A stretch of 64,000 nt of DNA from JALYGY01 sp963800975 (GTDB lineage: Bacteria; Actinomycetota; Rubrobacteria; Rubrobacterales; Rubrobacteraceae), in NCBI GenBank assembly GCA_963800975.1, contig CAWDDB010000014.1, forward strand, positions 434,001 through 498,000, in the 5' to 3' direction. Below the pieces are notes generated by a model. That model saw only the letters and a program-made list of their open reading frames with translations. It was not told the DNA's origin and did no database searches. Positions 1 through 8,070 of the stretch are shown here, in pieces (the stretch's first letter is position 1; every line of letters begins with the position of its first letter). A program made the translations under genes and the position numbers.

Positions 1-531
1 AAGCACCCTGCCCGTGAAGTTGTCGTGGTCGGCCTCGAGCCAGGCCGGGACGGAGACCACGTTCTCCACGGCGCCGACGATTGGCTCGAGGTCCCGGCTC
101 TTCTCCTTCACGGAGATGACGTCCCCCTGCCTGAGGATGGCGGACGGGATGTTGTGCTTGCGCCCGTTGAGGAGGAAGTGCCCGTGTGAGACGAGCTGGC
201 GCGCCTGCGGCCGGCTCGAGGCGAAGCCCATCCGGTAGACGACGTTGTCCATCCGGAGCTCCATGAGCCTGAGCAGGTTCTCACCGCTGACGCCCTGCAT
301 GCGGGTGGCCCTGTCGTACGCCCGCCTGAACTGCTTCTCGGAGACCCCGTAGTACCAGCGGGCCTTCTGCTTCTCGAGGAGCCGCATGCCGTACTCCGTC
401 TGCCGCTGCCGGCCGCGGCCGTGCTCGCCGGGGGGGTAGGGCTTCTTCTCGAGCGGGTTCTTCCGCATCGAGGAGAGCATCACCCCGGCCCTCCTGTCCC
501 GGCGGCCCCTCGGTCCCGTATAGCGCCCCAC
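1..531 (-). CDS. rpsD: 30S ribosomal protein S4, 3' end cut by the window
   Basis: S4 binds 16S rRNA early in 30S assembly. Reading back from position 531 gives MGRYTGPRGRRDRRAGVM, then the S4 core with the YYGVSEKQFRRAY and GENLLRLMELRMDNVVYRMGF-type segments. The gene runs off the left edge, so the C-terminus is missing. I place the start at a GTG at 531-529 that shares one base with the rpsK stop (TAGTG), which implies coupled translation. This is the first alpha-operon gene downstream of rpsM-rpsK, and rpoA would be expected next, outside the window. Confidence 0.95.
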   Translation of the reverse strand, partial: MGRYTGPRGRRDRRAGVMLSSMRKNPLEKKPYPPGEHGRGRQRQTEYGMRLLEKQKARWYYGVSEKQFRRAYDRATRMQGVSGENLLRLMELRMDNVVYRMGFASSRPQARQLVSHGHFLLNGRKHNIPSAILRQGDVISVKEKSRDLEPIVGAVENVVSVPAWLEADHDNFTGRVL

Positions 532-938
532 TAGCCCCTCCTCCTCTTGGGGGGCCTGCACCCGTTGTGCGGCTGGCCCGTCACGTCCTTGATGGAGAGC
601 ACCTCGATGCCCACCGCCTGGAAGGTCCTGGCGGCCATGTCCCGGCCCGAGCCGTGGCCCTTGACCTCGATGTCCACGCGCCTCATGCCCTGATCCATCG
701 CCTTGTTGGCGACGCTCTCGGCGGTCATCTGGGCCGCGTAAGGCGTGCTCTTGCGGCTGCCCTTGAAGCCCAGGGAGCCAGCTGACTCCCAGGCTATGAC
801 GTTCCCCTCGGTGTCCGTCACCGAGATGATGGTGTTGTTGAAGGAGCTCTTGATGTGCACCACGCCGGTCGGTATGTTCCTGCGTACCCGCCGGCGCGAG
901 CGGCTGGCCCCCCTGCGCTGCTGACGCTGCCTGCCCAT
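531..938 (-). CDS. rpsK: 30S ribosomal protein S11
   Basis: S11 forms part of the 30S platform near the mRNA exit. The 135-residue product has the family core (HIKSSFNNTIISVTD, KGSRKSTPYAAQ) and the C-terminal VTGQPHNGCRPPKRRRG. The N-terminal stretch is Arg/Gln rich (MGRQRQQRRGASRSRRRVRR) and a little unlike the usual lysine-rich start. It abuts rpsM with no gap and overlaps the rpsD start by one base, so it is clearly in the same operon. Confidence 0.97.
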   Translation of the reverse strand: MGRQRQQRRGASRSRRRVRRNIPTGVVHIKSSFNNTIISVTDTEGNVIAWESAGSLGFKGSRKSTPYAAQMTAESVANKAMDQGMRRVDIEVKGHGSGRDMAARTFQAVGIEVLSIKDVTGQPHNGCRPPKRRRG

Positions 939-1310
939 CTACCTCTTCTTCCTCCCGCCTATGGACGGCTTCGGTCCCTTGCGCTGGCGGGCGTTGGTCT
1001 TGGTCCTCTGCCCGCGCACCGGGAGGCCCCGGCGGTGCCGGATGCCCCTGTAGGTCCCGATGTCTATGAGCCGCCGGATGTTCTGGTTCTCCTCGCGCCT
1101 CAGGTCTCCCTCGACCTGCACGTTCTGGTCGACGTAGGACCGGATCTGGCCCACCTCGCCCTCGGCCAGGTCCCTGACCTTGGTGTTCGGGTCGACGGCC
1201 GTGTCGGCCAGGATCCTCCTGGCCGTGGAGCGCCCGATCCCGTACACGTAGGTCAGCCCGACCTCGACCCTCTTCTCCCGCGGCAGGTCTACGCCCGCTA
1301 TGCGCGCCAT
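939..1310 (-). CDS. rpsM: 30S ribosomal protein S13
   Basis: S13 sits in the 30S head and contacts the P-site tRNA and the 50S subunit (bridge B1). The 123-residue protein shows the helix-two-turn-helix region (VYGIGRSTARRILADT) and the basic C-terminal tail with HRRGLPVRGQRTKTNARQRKG. Its ATG at 1310 follows the rpmJ stop by three bases. Length and order match the standard infA-rpmJ-rpsM-rpsK layout. Confidence 0.97.
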   Translation of the reverse strand: MARIAGVDLPREKRVEVGLTYVYGIGRSTARRILADTAVDPNTKVRDLAEGEVGQIRSYVDQNVQVEGDLRREENQNIRRLIDIGTYRGIRHRRGLPVRGQRTKTNARQRKGPKPSIGGRKKR

Positions 1311-1313
1311 GAC

Positions 1314-1427
1314 CTAGCCCTGCCTCTGCTTGTGGCGGGGGTTGGTGCAGATGACCCGCACCACCCCGCGGCGCCTTATTACTTTGCAACGCTCGCACAT
1401 CGGCTTCACGCTCGCTCTTACCTTCAC
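1314..1427 (-). CDS. rpmJ: 50S ribosomal protein L36 (zinc form)
   Basis: A 37-residue protein in the gap between infA and rpsM. Translation from a GTG at 1427 gives MKVRASVKPMCERCKVIRRR, followed by a segment with VICTNPRHKQRQG. It keeps the complete zinc ribbon: CERC at residues 11-14, then a Cys and a His further on (C27, H32). L36 helps organise 23S rRNA around the base of the peptidyl-transferase region. The zinc-type form suggests no zinc-starvation switch in this copy. Confidence 0.95.
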   Translation of the reverse strand: MKVRASVKPMCERCKVIRRRGVVRVICTNPRHKQRQG

Positions 1428-1446
1428 AACTCTCCTCGTCTTGTCT

Positions 1447-1668
1447 CTAGGTCCTGAACCTGTAGGTGATGCGTCCTCGGCTCAAGTCGTAGGGGCTTAA
1501 CTCTACCTTTACCCGGTCGCCCGGCAGTATCCTGATGTAGTTCATCCGCATCTTGCCCGAGATGTGCGCGAGCACGTTGTGCCCGCTCTCGAGCTCGACC
1601 CGAAACTGCGTGTTGGGCAACGCCTCGGTGACGGTGCCTTCGACCTCTATGACGTCTTCCTTGGCCAA
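1447..1668 (-). CDS. infA: Translation initiation factor IF-1
   Basis: IF-1 occupies the ribosomal A site during initiation. The 73-residue product is a single OB fold (MAKEDVIEVEGTVTEALPN, GHNVLAHISGKMRMNYIRI, SPYDLSRGRITYR), the usual bacterial length. The start is a TTG at 1668 with a strong ribosome-binding site (AGGAGGT) just upstream. A 91-base gap separates it from map. That gap contains TAAGAT at a possible -10 position, so an internal promoter is conceivable but unproven. Confidence 0.96.
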   Translation of the reverse strand: MAKEDVIEVEGTVTEALPNTQFRVELESGHNVLAHISGKMRMNYIRILPGDRVKVELSPYDLSRGRITYRFRT

Positions 1669-1759
1669 GGACCTCCTATCTCAAAAAGTTACAAGATGGC
1701 CGAAACGGTGGCTAAAGCCAAACAAACATCTTATCACGTCCGCGCCTGCCCTCACACCC

Positions 1760-2527
1760 CTACACGGTTCCCTCGCCGCCCGGCTCGGTCAGCACCCGCG
1801 GACCGTCCTCGGAGACGGCCACCGTGTGCTCGAAGTGGGCGGCCAGCGAGCCGTCCGCGGTGTAGATCGACCACCCGTCGTGCTCGCTCAAGCGGATGTC
1901 GTAGCTGCCGAGCGTGATCATGGGTTCTATGGCGAAGGTCATGCCGGGGAGGAGGCGCGGCCCCGTGCCCGGACGGCCGTAGTTCGGGATCTGGGGGTCC
2001 TCGTGCATCTTGCGGCCGACACCGTGGGAGACCAGGTCCCTCACGACCCCGTAACCCCTGGACTCGGCGAGCGACTGAATGGCCGCCCCTATGTCGCCGA
2101 GGTGGTTGCCCTGGCGCGTCTGCTCGATCGCGGCCTCCAGGCACCGCCTCGTGGTCTCAAGCAGCCTCGTCGTCTCAGTGGGGACGTCGCCGACCGGGAC
2201 CGTCGTGGCCGAATCGGTCACGAAGCCCTCGTAGCGGACGCCCACGTCGAGCGAGATAACGTCCCCCTCCTTCAGGCGGTAAGGGCCGGGGATGCCGTGC
2301 ACGATCATGGCGTTCGGCGAGGCGCAGATCGAGGCCGGAAAGCCCTGGTAGCCTTTGAACTCGGGCCTGCCGCCGTGGTCCTGGATAAACTCCTCGGCCA
2401 GGGAGTCGAGCTCGCGGGTGGTTACCCCGGGGCGCACGCTCGCGGCGAGCATCCGCAGGCAGCCGGCGGTGATGCGTCCGCCCTCGCGCATGGTCTCCAG
2501 CTCGGTCTGGCTCTTGCGAACGATCAA
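1760..2527 (-). CDS. map: Type I methionine aminopeptidase
   Basis: Removes the initiator Met from nascent proteins using a dinuclear metal site. The 255-residue pita-bread protein has the metal ligands in order: Asp in ISLDVGVRYEGFVTDSATT (two Asp), His in LVSHGVGRKMHEDP, Glu in FAIEPMITLG and a C-terminal Glu near FEHTVAVSEDG. There is no N-terminal zinc-finger extension. The start is TTG at 2527, overlapping the adk stop as TTGA, so translation is coupled to adk. Confidence 0.95.
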   Translation of the reverse strand: MIVRKSQTELETMREGGRITAGCLRMLAASVRPGVTTRELDSLAEEFIQDHGGRPEFKGYQGFPASICASPNAMIVHGIPGPYRLKEGDVISLDVGVRYEGFVTDSATTVPVGDVPTETTRLLETTRRCLEAAIEQTRQGNHLGDIGAAIQSLAESRGYGVVRDLVSHGVGRKMHEDPQIPNYGRPGTGPRLLPGMTFAIEPMITLGSYDIRLSEHDGWSIYTADGSLAAHFEHTVAVSEDGPRVLTEPGGEGTV

Positions 2528-3168
2528 CGCTTCTTCCCACCCTCGCCTACGACCTCGAGGACGGACTCGGTCACGTCGGAGATGCCCCGCGTGGCGTCCA
2601 CCTGCTCGAGGATGCCCCTGTCCGCGTAGTAATCCTTCAGGGGCTCCGTGTGCTCGTGGTAGACGTCCAGGCGGTGCCGGATCGCCTCCTCCTTGTCGTC
2701 CTCGCGCTGCACGAACGGGCCGGGGTCCTCGTCGGAGTCCTGCGGCGGCGGGTCGTACTCGGCGTGGTAGACGTTGCCGGTCGACTCGCTCGTGCGCCTG
2801 CCCGAGAGTCGCTCGACCAGCAGGTCGTCCGGGGCCTCGAGCGCGACGGCGGCGTCCAGCTCGGCGTCGATCTCCCCGAGCATCTTGTCGAGCGCCTGGG
2901 CCTGGGACTCGTTGCGCGGGAAGCCGTCCAGGATCCAGGAGTCGGCCTCGTCCAGGTAGGGCCGCATCATCTCGACGATGATCTCGTCCGGGACCAGGTC
3001 GCCGCGGTCGTTGTAGTCCTTGATGGTCTGGCCCAGCTCGGAGTCGGATTTGATCTCCGCGCGCACGAGGTCGCCCGTGGAGATGTGCTTCGCGCCCGTC
3101 TCGCGCGAGATGCGCTGCGCCTGCGTTCCCTTGCCGGCCCCCTGAGGGCCCAGGAGTACTATCCTCAT
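2524..3168 (-). CDS. adk: Adenylate kinase
   Basis: Interconverts ATP + AMP and 2 ADP. The 214-residue protein has the Walker A loop GPQGAGKGTQ near its start, the AMP-binding STGDLVRAE and DGFPRNESQA segments, and a long-form LID. The LID lacks the four zinc-binding Cys found in many Gram-positive enzymes and is instead rich in Asp and Pro (PPPQDSDEDPGP). The ATG at 3168 overlaps the secY stop as ATGA, the standard secY-adk-map order of the spc operon. Confidence 0.96.
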   Translation of the reverse strand: MRIVLLGPQGAGKGTQAQRISRETGAKHISTGDLVRAEIKSDSELGQTIKDYNDRGDLVPDEIIVEMMRPYLDEADSWILDGFPRNESQAQALDKMLGEIDAELDAAVALEAPDDLLVERLSGRRTSESTGNVYHAEYDPPPQDSDEDPGPFVQREDDKEEAIRHRLDVYHEHTEPLKDYYADRGILEQVDATRGISDVTESVLEVVGEGGKKR

Positions 3169-4448
3169 CGCTTCTTCAGGAACCCTTCGTAGTTGCGCAT
3201 CATCAGCTGGCTCTCCAGCTGCCGCACCGTGTCGAGCGAGACGCCGACCACGATCAGCATCGAGGTGCCGCCCAGGAAGAGTTGGTTGCCGAGGCTCATG
3301 GCGTCGGCGACAAGGTAAGGGAAGACCGCGATCACGGCCAGGAAGATCGCGCCGAAGAGCGTGATCCTGGTGAGCACCTGGTTCAGGTAGAGCGCCGTCG
3401 GCTGGCCGGGACGGTAGCCCGGCACGTAGCCGCCCGACTTCTTCAGGTTATCCGCGTGCTCGATGGGGTTGAACTGCACCGCCGTGTAGAAGTAAGTGAA
3501 CATCACGATCAGGACGGCGTAGAGGATCAGGTACGGCGCGTTCCCAGGGGAGAAGAACGCCGATACCCTGCCGAGGATCGAGTCCTGGTCGCCCCCGGCG
3601 AAGAGCTGGCCCAGCACGACGGGGAAGATCAGTAGCGACGAGGCGAAGATGATCGGGATGACCCCGGCCATGTTCACCTTCAGGGGCAGGTACGTCGTCC
3701 CGCCGCGGCTCATCCTTCTTCCGACCTGCTGCTTGGCGTAGGTTATCGGGATGCGGCGCTGGCCCTCGTTCACGAAGACTATCGCGGCGATGATCACGAT
3801 CGCCAGCAGCCCCAGGATAACGATGTTGAGCACGTTCCCGTCCTCGAGCAAGAAGCGCACGGCGTTTGGCGCCTGCGAGAGGATGGAGGCCGTGATGATA
3901 AGCGAGATGCCGTTACCGAGGCCGTGCTGGGAGATCAGCTCGCCCAGCCACATGGTGAGCATGACGCCTGTGGTCAGGGTCAGGATGACGAGGAAGATGT
4001 CGATTGGGGTCCCGCCCGCGAGCACCGCGCCGCCCTGCGCCGACCGGAAGAACAGGACCATAGCTATCGACTGCACGAACGCGAGCACCAGCGTGAAGTA
4101 GCGGGTGTACTGTGTGATCTTGGCCTGGCCCTGCTCGCCCTCCCTGGCCAGCTCCTGCAGCCGCGGTATGGCCACGGTCATCAGCTGCATCACGATCGCC
4201 GCCGTTATGTAGGGCATGATCCCGAGCGAGAACACGGCGAGGTTATTGAAGGCCCCGCCGGTGAAGACCCCGAAAAGGCCGGTTATGGCGTTCTGCCCCG
4301 TCTGTATGCCCGTGGCCAGGGCCTCGCGGCTGATGCCCGGCAGGGGGATGTAGGCCCCCAGCCGGTACAGGGCGAGAAGGGCCGCCGTGAACAGCAGCTT
4401 CTGCCTGAGCTCCGGAACCTTCCAGGCGTTCGCAAGGGATCCCAGCAT
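3165..4448 (-). CDS. secY: Protein translocase subunit SecY
   Basis: The pore of the SecYEG translocon in the cytoplasmic membrane. The 427-residue product has ten strongly hydrophobic segments, an N-terminal plug region (LGAYIPLPGI), the conserved cytosolic loop with QQVGRRMSRGGTTYLPLKVN and the VVGVSLDTVRQLESQL C-terminal segment. Its partner secE lies about 24 kb away in this window. It is the last spc gene before adk. Confidence 0.97.
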   Translation of the reverse strand: MLGSLANAWKVPELRQKLLFTAALLALYRLGAYIPLPGISREALATGIQTGQNAITGLFGVFTGGAFNNLAVFSLGIMPYITAAIVMQLMTVAIPRLQELAREGEQGQAKITQYTRYFTLVLAFVQSIAMVLFFRSAQGGAVLAGGTPIDIFLVILTLTTGVMLTMWLGELISQHGLGNGISLIITASILSQAPNAVRFLLEDGNVLNIVILGLLAIVIIAAIVFVNEGQRRIPITYAKQQVGRRMSRGGTTYLPLKVNMAGVIPIIFASSLLIFPVVLGQLFAGGDQDSILGRVSAFFSPGNAPYLILYAVLIVMFTYFYTAVQFNPIEHADNLKKSGGYVPGYRPGQPTALYLNQVLTRITLFGAIFLAVIAVFPYLVADAMSLGNQLFLGGTSMLIVVGVSLDTVRQLESQLMMRNYEGFLKKR

Positions 4449-4451
4449 CGT

Positions 4452-4913
4452 CTATCTCTCCAGTACCTCGGCGCTGCCGCCGGCCGCTTCTATCTTCTGC
4501 CTCGCCGAACCCGAGAAGGCGTGCGCCTTGACGGTCACGGCGCGCCCGAGGTCCCCGTCGCCGAGGATCTTGACGAGCTCCGCCTTCTTTCTGACGAGGC
4601 CGGCGGCCCGCAACTCTTCGGGACCAATCGTATCACCGGAGAGCTCGGCGAGTTCGCCCAGGTTGACCGGCGCGTACAGCACGGGTCTCGCGACCGTGTG
4701 CCTGCCGCGCGCCTCCCCCTTGAGGCGGGGCAGCCTGCGCTGCAGGGGCATCTGTCCGCCCTCGTAGGTCGAGTGCGCCGTCGAGCCCGAGCGGGCGCCA
4801 GCGCCCTTGTGACCGCGGCCGCTCGTCTTGCCGTGCCCGCTTCCCGTGCCGCGCCCGACGCGCTTGCGCGCCTTCTTCGAACCGGGGGGCGGCGAGAGTT
4901 CGTTCAGCCTCAT
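4452..4913 (-). CDS. rplO: 50S ribosomal protein L15
   Basis: L15 is a late-assembly 50S protein. The 153-residue sequence opens with the extended rRNA-binding tail (MRLNELSPPPGSKKARKRVG, GSGHGKTSGRGHKG) and contains the FEGGQMPLQRRLPR-type segment as YEGGQMPLQRRLPRLKG. It overlaps rpmD by four bases (ATGA) and lies three bases upstream of secY. Confidence 0.97.
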   Translation of the reverse strand: MRLNELSPPPGSKKARKRVGRGTGSGHGKTSGRGHKGAGARSGSTAHSTYEGGQMPLQRRLPRLKGEARGRHTVARPVLYAPVNLGELAELSGDTIGPEELRAAGLVRKKAELVKILGDGDLGRAVTVKAHAFSGSARQKIEAAGGSAEVLER

Positions 4914-5092
4914 CCGACCTCCTCTACGTGCACCAGGTGGCGCACCTTGTGGAGCATGCCCCGGATCTGGGGCGTGTCGTCGTGCACCCGGGAATCCCGG
5001 ATCCGCTTGAGCCCAAGGGCGCGCACCGTGCGCTTGAGATCACCCTTCGAGCCTATGACGCTCTTCGTCTGCGTCACCTTCAGGGAGCTCAT
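4910..5092 (-). CDS. rpmD: 50S ribosomal protein L30
   Basis: A 60-residue protein matching the short bacterial L30: MSSLKVTQTKSVIGSKGDLK then VRALGLKRIRDSRVHDDTP and the C-terminal MLHKVRHLVHVEEV. It overlaps both rpsE and rplO by ATGA junctions, so three consecutive genes are translationally linked. Confidence 0.96.
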   Translation of the reverse strand: MSSLKVTQTKSVIGSKGDLKRTVRALGLKRIRDSRVHDDTPQIRGMLHKVRHLVHVEEVG

Positions 5093-5688
5093 AGCGTGAT
5101 CTTCACCCCCCGCGTCTGCTCGATATCCGCCTTGGACCTGAGTTGCTTGAGGCCGTCTACCGTGGCCTGGACCAGGTTCACGGCGGTCGTCGAGCCGAGG
5201 GCCTTCGTGAGCACGTCCCTGATGCCGGCCAGCTCCATGACCGCCCGCACGCCACCGCCCGCGATCACGCCGGTGCCCTCGGAAGCGGGCTTGAGCATGA
5301 CCGTGGAGCTCTCGAACTTGCCGAGCACCTCGTGCGGGATGGTGGTGTTGCGCATCGGAACCTGGAACATGTTCGCCTTGGCGCGGTCCTGCCCCTTGCC
5401 TATGGCCGCGGGGACGGTGTTGGCCTTACCCAGACCGACGCCGACGCGACCCTTGCCGTCGCCGACGACGACGAGGGCGCTGAAGTTGAAGCGCCGGCCA
5501 CCCTTCACCACCTTCGCGACGCGGCGGATCTCGACGACCCTGTCCTGGAACTCGCCGTCGCCCCTGCCGCGGTCGCGAGGGCCCCGGCCGCGAGAATCGC
5601 GCGAACCGCCTCCGCCGCCGCGAGGGTTCCCGCCGCGAGGATTCCCGCCGCGGGGGTTCCCGCCCTGACCTGTCCTCGGTCGTCCCAA
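5089..5688 (-). CDS. rpsE: 30S ribosomal protein S5 with Gly/Arg repeat tail
   Basis: S5 lies near the mRNA entrance of the 30S subunit and affects decoding accuracy. The 199-residue product has the double-stranded RNA-binding domain (RVVEIRRVAKVVKGGRRFNF) and the C-terminal half with VPAAIGKGQDRAKANM. The N-terminus carries roughly 40 extra residues made of GGNPR units followed by an RGRGPRDRGRG stretch. This is not part of the usual fold and is probably disordered and RNA-binding. Confidence 0.96.
   Translation of the reverse strand: MGRPRTGQGGNPRGGNPRGGNPRGGGGGSRDSRGRGPRDRGRGDGEFQDRVVEIRRVAKVVKGGRRFNFSALVVVGDGKGRVGVGLGKANTVPAAIGKGQDRAKANMFQVPMRNTTIPHEVLGKFESSTVMLKPASEGTGVIAGGGVRAVMELAGIRDVLTKALGSTTAVNLVQATVDGLKQLRSKADIEQTRGVKITL
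5619..5664 (-). repeat. Three 15-bp tandem repeats encoding GGNPR in rpsE
   Basis: Three near-identical 15-base units inside the 5' end of rpsE, each encoding Gly-Gly-Asn-Pro-Arg. The units differ by one or two silent bases. Such a repeat can gain or lose units by slippage without breaking the frame. Confidence 0.8.
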
Positions 5689-5698
5689 AATCTTCCTC

Positions 5699-6052
5699 CT
5701 AAACCTTCAGTCCGCCGGCCCTGGCACCCTCGGCGAGCGCCGCGATCCGGCCGTGGTATTTGTTGCCGCCGCGGTCGAAGACCGCGGCCTCGATGCCGGC
5801 TTCCTGAGCCCGGCTCGCTATCAGCTCCCCGACCTTGCGCGCGGCCTCCTTGCGGTTCTCGGCCTCCCCCACCTCGCGGGAGTCGGCCGCCACCAGGGTG
5901 TTGCTCGCGTCGTCGTCCACGAGCTGGGCGTAGATGTGCACGTTCGACCTGTACACCGAGAGCCGGGGGCGCTCCGCCGTCCCGGCCACCTTGCGCCTGA
6001 CGCGCTTGCGGCGTTTCTCCCGGTGCTGCCGCTTCTTTTCAACCACCGCCAT
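5699..6052 (-). CDS. rplR: 50S ribosomal protein L18
   Basis: L18 binds 5S rRNA together with L5. The 117-residue protein shows the basic start (KRQHREKRRKRVRRKVAGT), RPRLSVYRSNVHIYAQLVDD and the C-terminal FDRGGNKYHGRIAALAEGAR. It lies between rplF and rpsE as in other bacteria. Confidence 0.97.
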   Translation of the reverse strand: MAVVEKKRQHREKRRKRVRRKVAGTAERPRLSVYRSNVHIYAQLVDDDASNTLVAADSREVGEAENRKEAARKVGELIASRAQEAGIEAAVFDRGGNKYHGRIAALAEGARAGGLKV

Positions 6053-6072
6053 CCTGGAACCTCCTAGCTCCG

Positions 6073-6606
6073 CTAGCCGGCCTTGCCGACCTTGCGTCGG
6101 ATCTGCTCGTCGCTGTAGCGGATGCCCTTGCCCTTGTACGGCTCGGGAGGCCTCACCTTCCGGATCTCGGCCGCCATCTGGCCGACCCGCTGCTTGTCTA
6201 TGCCGCGCACTACTATGGTCGTCGCGTTCGGGACCTCGAACTGCACGCCGTCGCGCGGGCGCACGAGGACCGGGTGCGAGTACCCGACCTGCAGGTTCAC
6301 GTCCTGGCCCTGCAGCGCGGCCCGGTAGCCGACGCCCGCGATCTGCAGCGTCTTCGAGAAGCCTTCCGTCACGCCGGTTACGGCGTTCTGGACCAGGCTA
6401 CGGGTGAGCCCGTGCATCGCCTTGTCGTCCGGCGTGTCCGAGGCCCGCGTGAGCACGATGCTCCCGTCGTCCTGACTGGCCTCGACGCCGCGCCCGACGG
6501 GCACGCTCAGCTCGCCCTTGGGGCCGCTAACCTTCACGCTGCGGCCGGAGATCTCGACGTTCACCCCCTGGGGAACCTCGACCGGCTCTTTTCCTATCCT
6601 CGACAT
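6073..6606 (-). CDS. rplF: 50S ribosomal protein L6
   Basis: L6 sits near the factor-binding site of the 50S subunit. I start it at the ATG at 6606, which gives MSRIGKEPVEVPQGVNVEI and a 177-residue protein, the normal size; an upstream ATG in frame would add 13 residues unlike L6 that run back into rpsH. The C-terminal half has the QVGYSHPVLVRPRDGV and PEPYKGKGIRYSDE segments typical of the family. Confidence 0.97.
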   Translation of the reverse strand: MSRIGKEPVEVPQGVNVEISGRSVKVSGPKGELSVPVGRGVEASQDDGSIVLTRASDTPDDKAMHGLTRSLVQNAVTGVTEGFSKTLQIAGVGYRAALQGQDVNLQVGYSHPVLVRPRDGVQFEVPNATTIVVRGIDKQRVGQMAAEIRKVRPPEPYKGKGIRYSDEQIRRKVGKAG

Positions 6607-6616
6607 GCTCTCCCCC

Positions 6617-7015
6617 CTAGTACACGAAGCACAGGACCTCGCCACCGATGCCCTGGCGCCTGGCCGCGTGGTCGGTGAGGATTCCTCGCGAGGTCGAGAG
6701 TATGGCCACCCCGAGCCCGTCGAGGACGCGCGGGATGTCCTTCTGCTTGCGGTAGACGCGGCGCCCGGGACGGCTCATCCGCCTCAGGCCCGCTATCGCG
6801 CGCTGCCCGTCGGGGCCGTACTTGAGCTCGATCACTAGCACGTGGTCGGCGCCGGAGCCCTTCTCGGAGAAGTCGCTTATGTAGCCCTCCTCCTTCAAGA
6901 TGCGGGCTATGTCCGCCTTCATCCTGGAGTGGGGGATCTCGGCCGTCTCGTGCTTCGCCATCTGCGCGTTGCGGATCCTGGTGAGGAAATCCGCTATCGG
7001 ATCGGTTACTGCCAT
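6617..7015 (-). CDS. rpsH: 30S ribosomal protein S8
   Basis: S8 binds the central domain of 16S rRNA and in many bacteria represses the spc operon. The 132-residue sequence begins MAVTDPIADFLTRIRNAQMA and ends with the conserved STSRGILTDHAARRQGIGGEVL region. It lies six bases after rpsN. Confidence 0.97.
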   Translation of the reverse strand: MAVTDPIADFLTRIRNAQMAKHETAEIPHSRMKADIARILKEEGYISDFSEKGSGADHVLVIELKYGPDGQRAIAGLRRMSRPGRRVYRKQKDIPRVLDGLGVAILSTSRGILTDHAARRQGIGGEVLCFVY

Positions 7016-7021
7016 CGCTCT

Positions 7022-7207
7022 CTACCAACTCGCTTTCGTCACCCCGGGAATCTTGCCCTCGTGGGCGAGCTCCCTGAGGCAGATCCTGCACAGCCCGAAC
7101 TTCCGGTAGTACCCGTGCGCCCGGCCGCACCGCTGGCACCGGTTGTACTCCCGTACACCGTACTTCTGCTTTTTCTGCTGCTTTACCAGCAACGCCTTCC
7201 TCGTCAT
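7022..7207 (-). CDS. rpsN: 30S ribosomal protein S14, zinc type
   Basis: A 61-residue S14 of the short zinc-binding class. Two CxxC pairs are intact (CQRC and CRIC), followed by the FGLCRICLRELAHEGKIPGV signature and the C-terminal ASW. A zinc-independent paralogue, if present, is not in this window. Confidence 0.97.
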   Translation of the reverse strand: MTRKALLVKQQKKQKYGVREYNRCQRCGRAHGYYRKFGLCRICLRELAHEGKIPGVTKASW

Positions 7208-7217
7208 ACCCTACCTC

Positions 7218-7760
7218 TCAGCTATCCCTGAACGGCATCCCGAGCAGGCGCAACAGCTCGCGCGCCTCCTCGTCGCTCTCGGTCGTCGTCACCACCGCGA
7301 CGTCTAGGCCGCGGGTCGCGTCTATGGCGTCGTAGGAGATCTCCGGGAAGATGAGCTGCTCGCGCAAGCCGAGCGCGTAGTTGCCGTGCCCGTCGAAGGA
7401 GTTGGGGCTTATGCCCCTGAAGTCCCTCACGCGCGGGAGCGCCACGGAGACCAGGCGGTCCAGGAACTCCCACATCCGCTCCCCGCGCAACGTGACCCTG
7501 GCCCCGACAGGCATCCCCTCCCGGATCTTGAAGCCGGCGATGCTCTTGCGGGCCCGCCTCATCTGGGCCTTCTGCCCCGTGATCTTCGCCAGGTCCTCCA
7601 TCGCGCCGTCGAGGGCCCGGCTGTTCAGCGAGGCCTCGCCGACGCCCATGTTCACCACGATCTTCTCCAGGCGCGGTATGCGCATGGGGTTCTCGATCCC
7701 GAACCTCTCCTTGAGGGACGGGGAGATCTCCTCGTCGTACCTGTCCTTCAACCTAGCCAT
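7218..7760 (-). CDS. rplE: 50S ribosomal protein L5
   Basis: L5 binds 5S rRNA and contacts the P-site tRNA. The 180-residue product has RIPRLEKIVVNMGVGEAS, the KSIAGFKIREGMPVG strand and GNYALGLREQLIFPEI near the C-terminus. It overlaps rplX by eight bases. Confidence 0.97.
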   Translation of the reverse strand: MARLKDRYDEEISPSLKERFGIENPMRIPRLEKIVVNMGVGEASLNSRALDGAMEDLAKITGQKAQMRRARKSIAGFKIREGMPVGARVTLRGERMWEFLDRLVSVALPRVRDFRGISPNSFDGHGNYALGLREQLIFPEISYDAIDATRGLDVAVVTTTESDEEARELLRLLGMPFRDS

Positions 7761-8070
7761 CTATGTCCTCCCCGGATCCCTTGGCGACCCGGATCTTCTC
7801 CCCCGAATCCGTGAAGCGGTATCCGACCTTGGTCGGCTCGCCGGAGCTCGGGTCGATCACCGTCACGTTCGAGGCGTGTATCGGGGCCTCGAAGTGGTAG
7901 AGACCCTGCTGGTTGTTCTGCGTCGGCCTGGCGTGGCGCGTGCGGACGTTGACGCCGCTCACGACGACGCGGTTCTCCCTCGGGATGACACGCTCGACCT
8001 CGCCACGCTTGCCCTTCTCCTTGCCGGAGATCACCACCACGGTGTCCCCGCGCTTGATCTTGAAACCCAC
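7753..8070 (-). CDS. rplX: 50S ribosomal protein L24
   Basis: L24 starts 50S assembly and contains a KOW motif. The 105-residue protein shows KIKRGDTVVVISGKEKGKRG (KOW), the VNVRTRHARPTQNNQQG loop and a C-terminal half with KVGYRFTDSGEKIRVAK. It abuts rplN and overlaps rplE. Confidence 0.97.
   Translation of the reverse strand: MGFKIKRGDTVVVISGKEKGKRGEVERVIPRENRVVVSGVNVRTRHARPTQNNQQGLYHFEAPIHASNVTVIDPSSGEPTKVGYRFTDSGEKIRVAKGSGEDIDG

Noticed and set aside
6607..6645. A longer L6 start with 13 extra residues
   Set aside because: The extra residues do not resemble L6 and lie in the end of rpsH; the ATG at 6606 gives the normal MSRIGK start.
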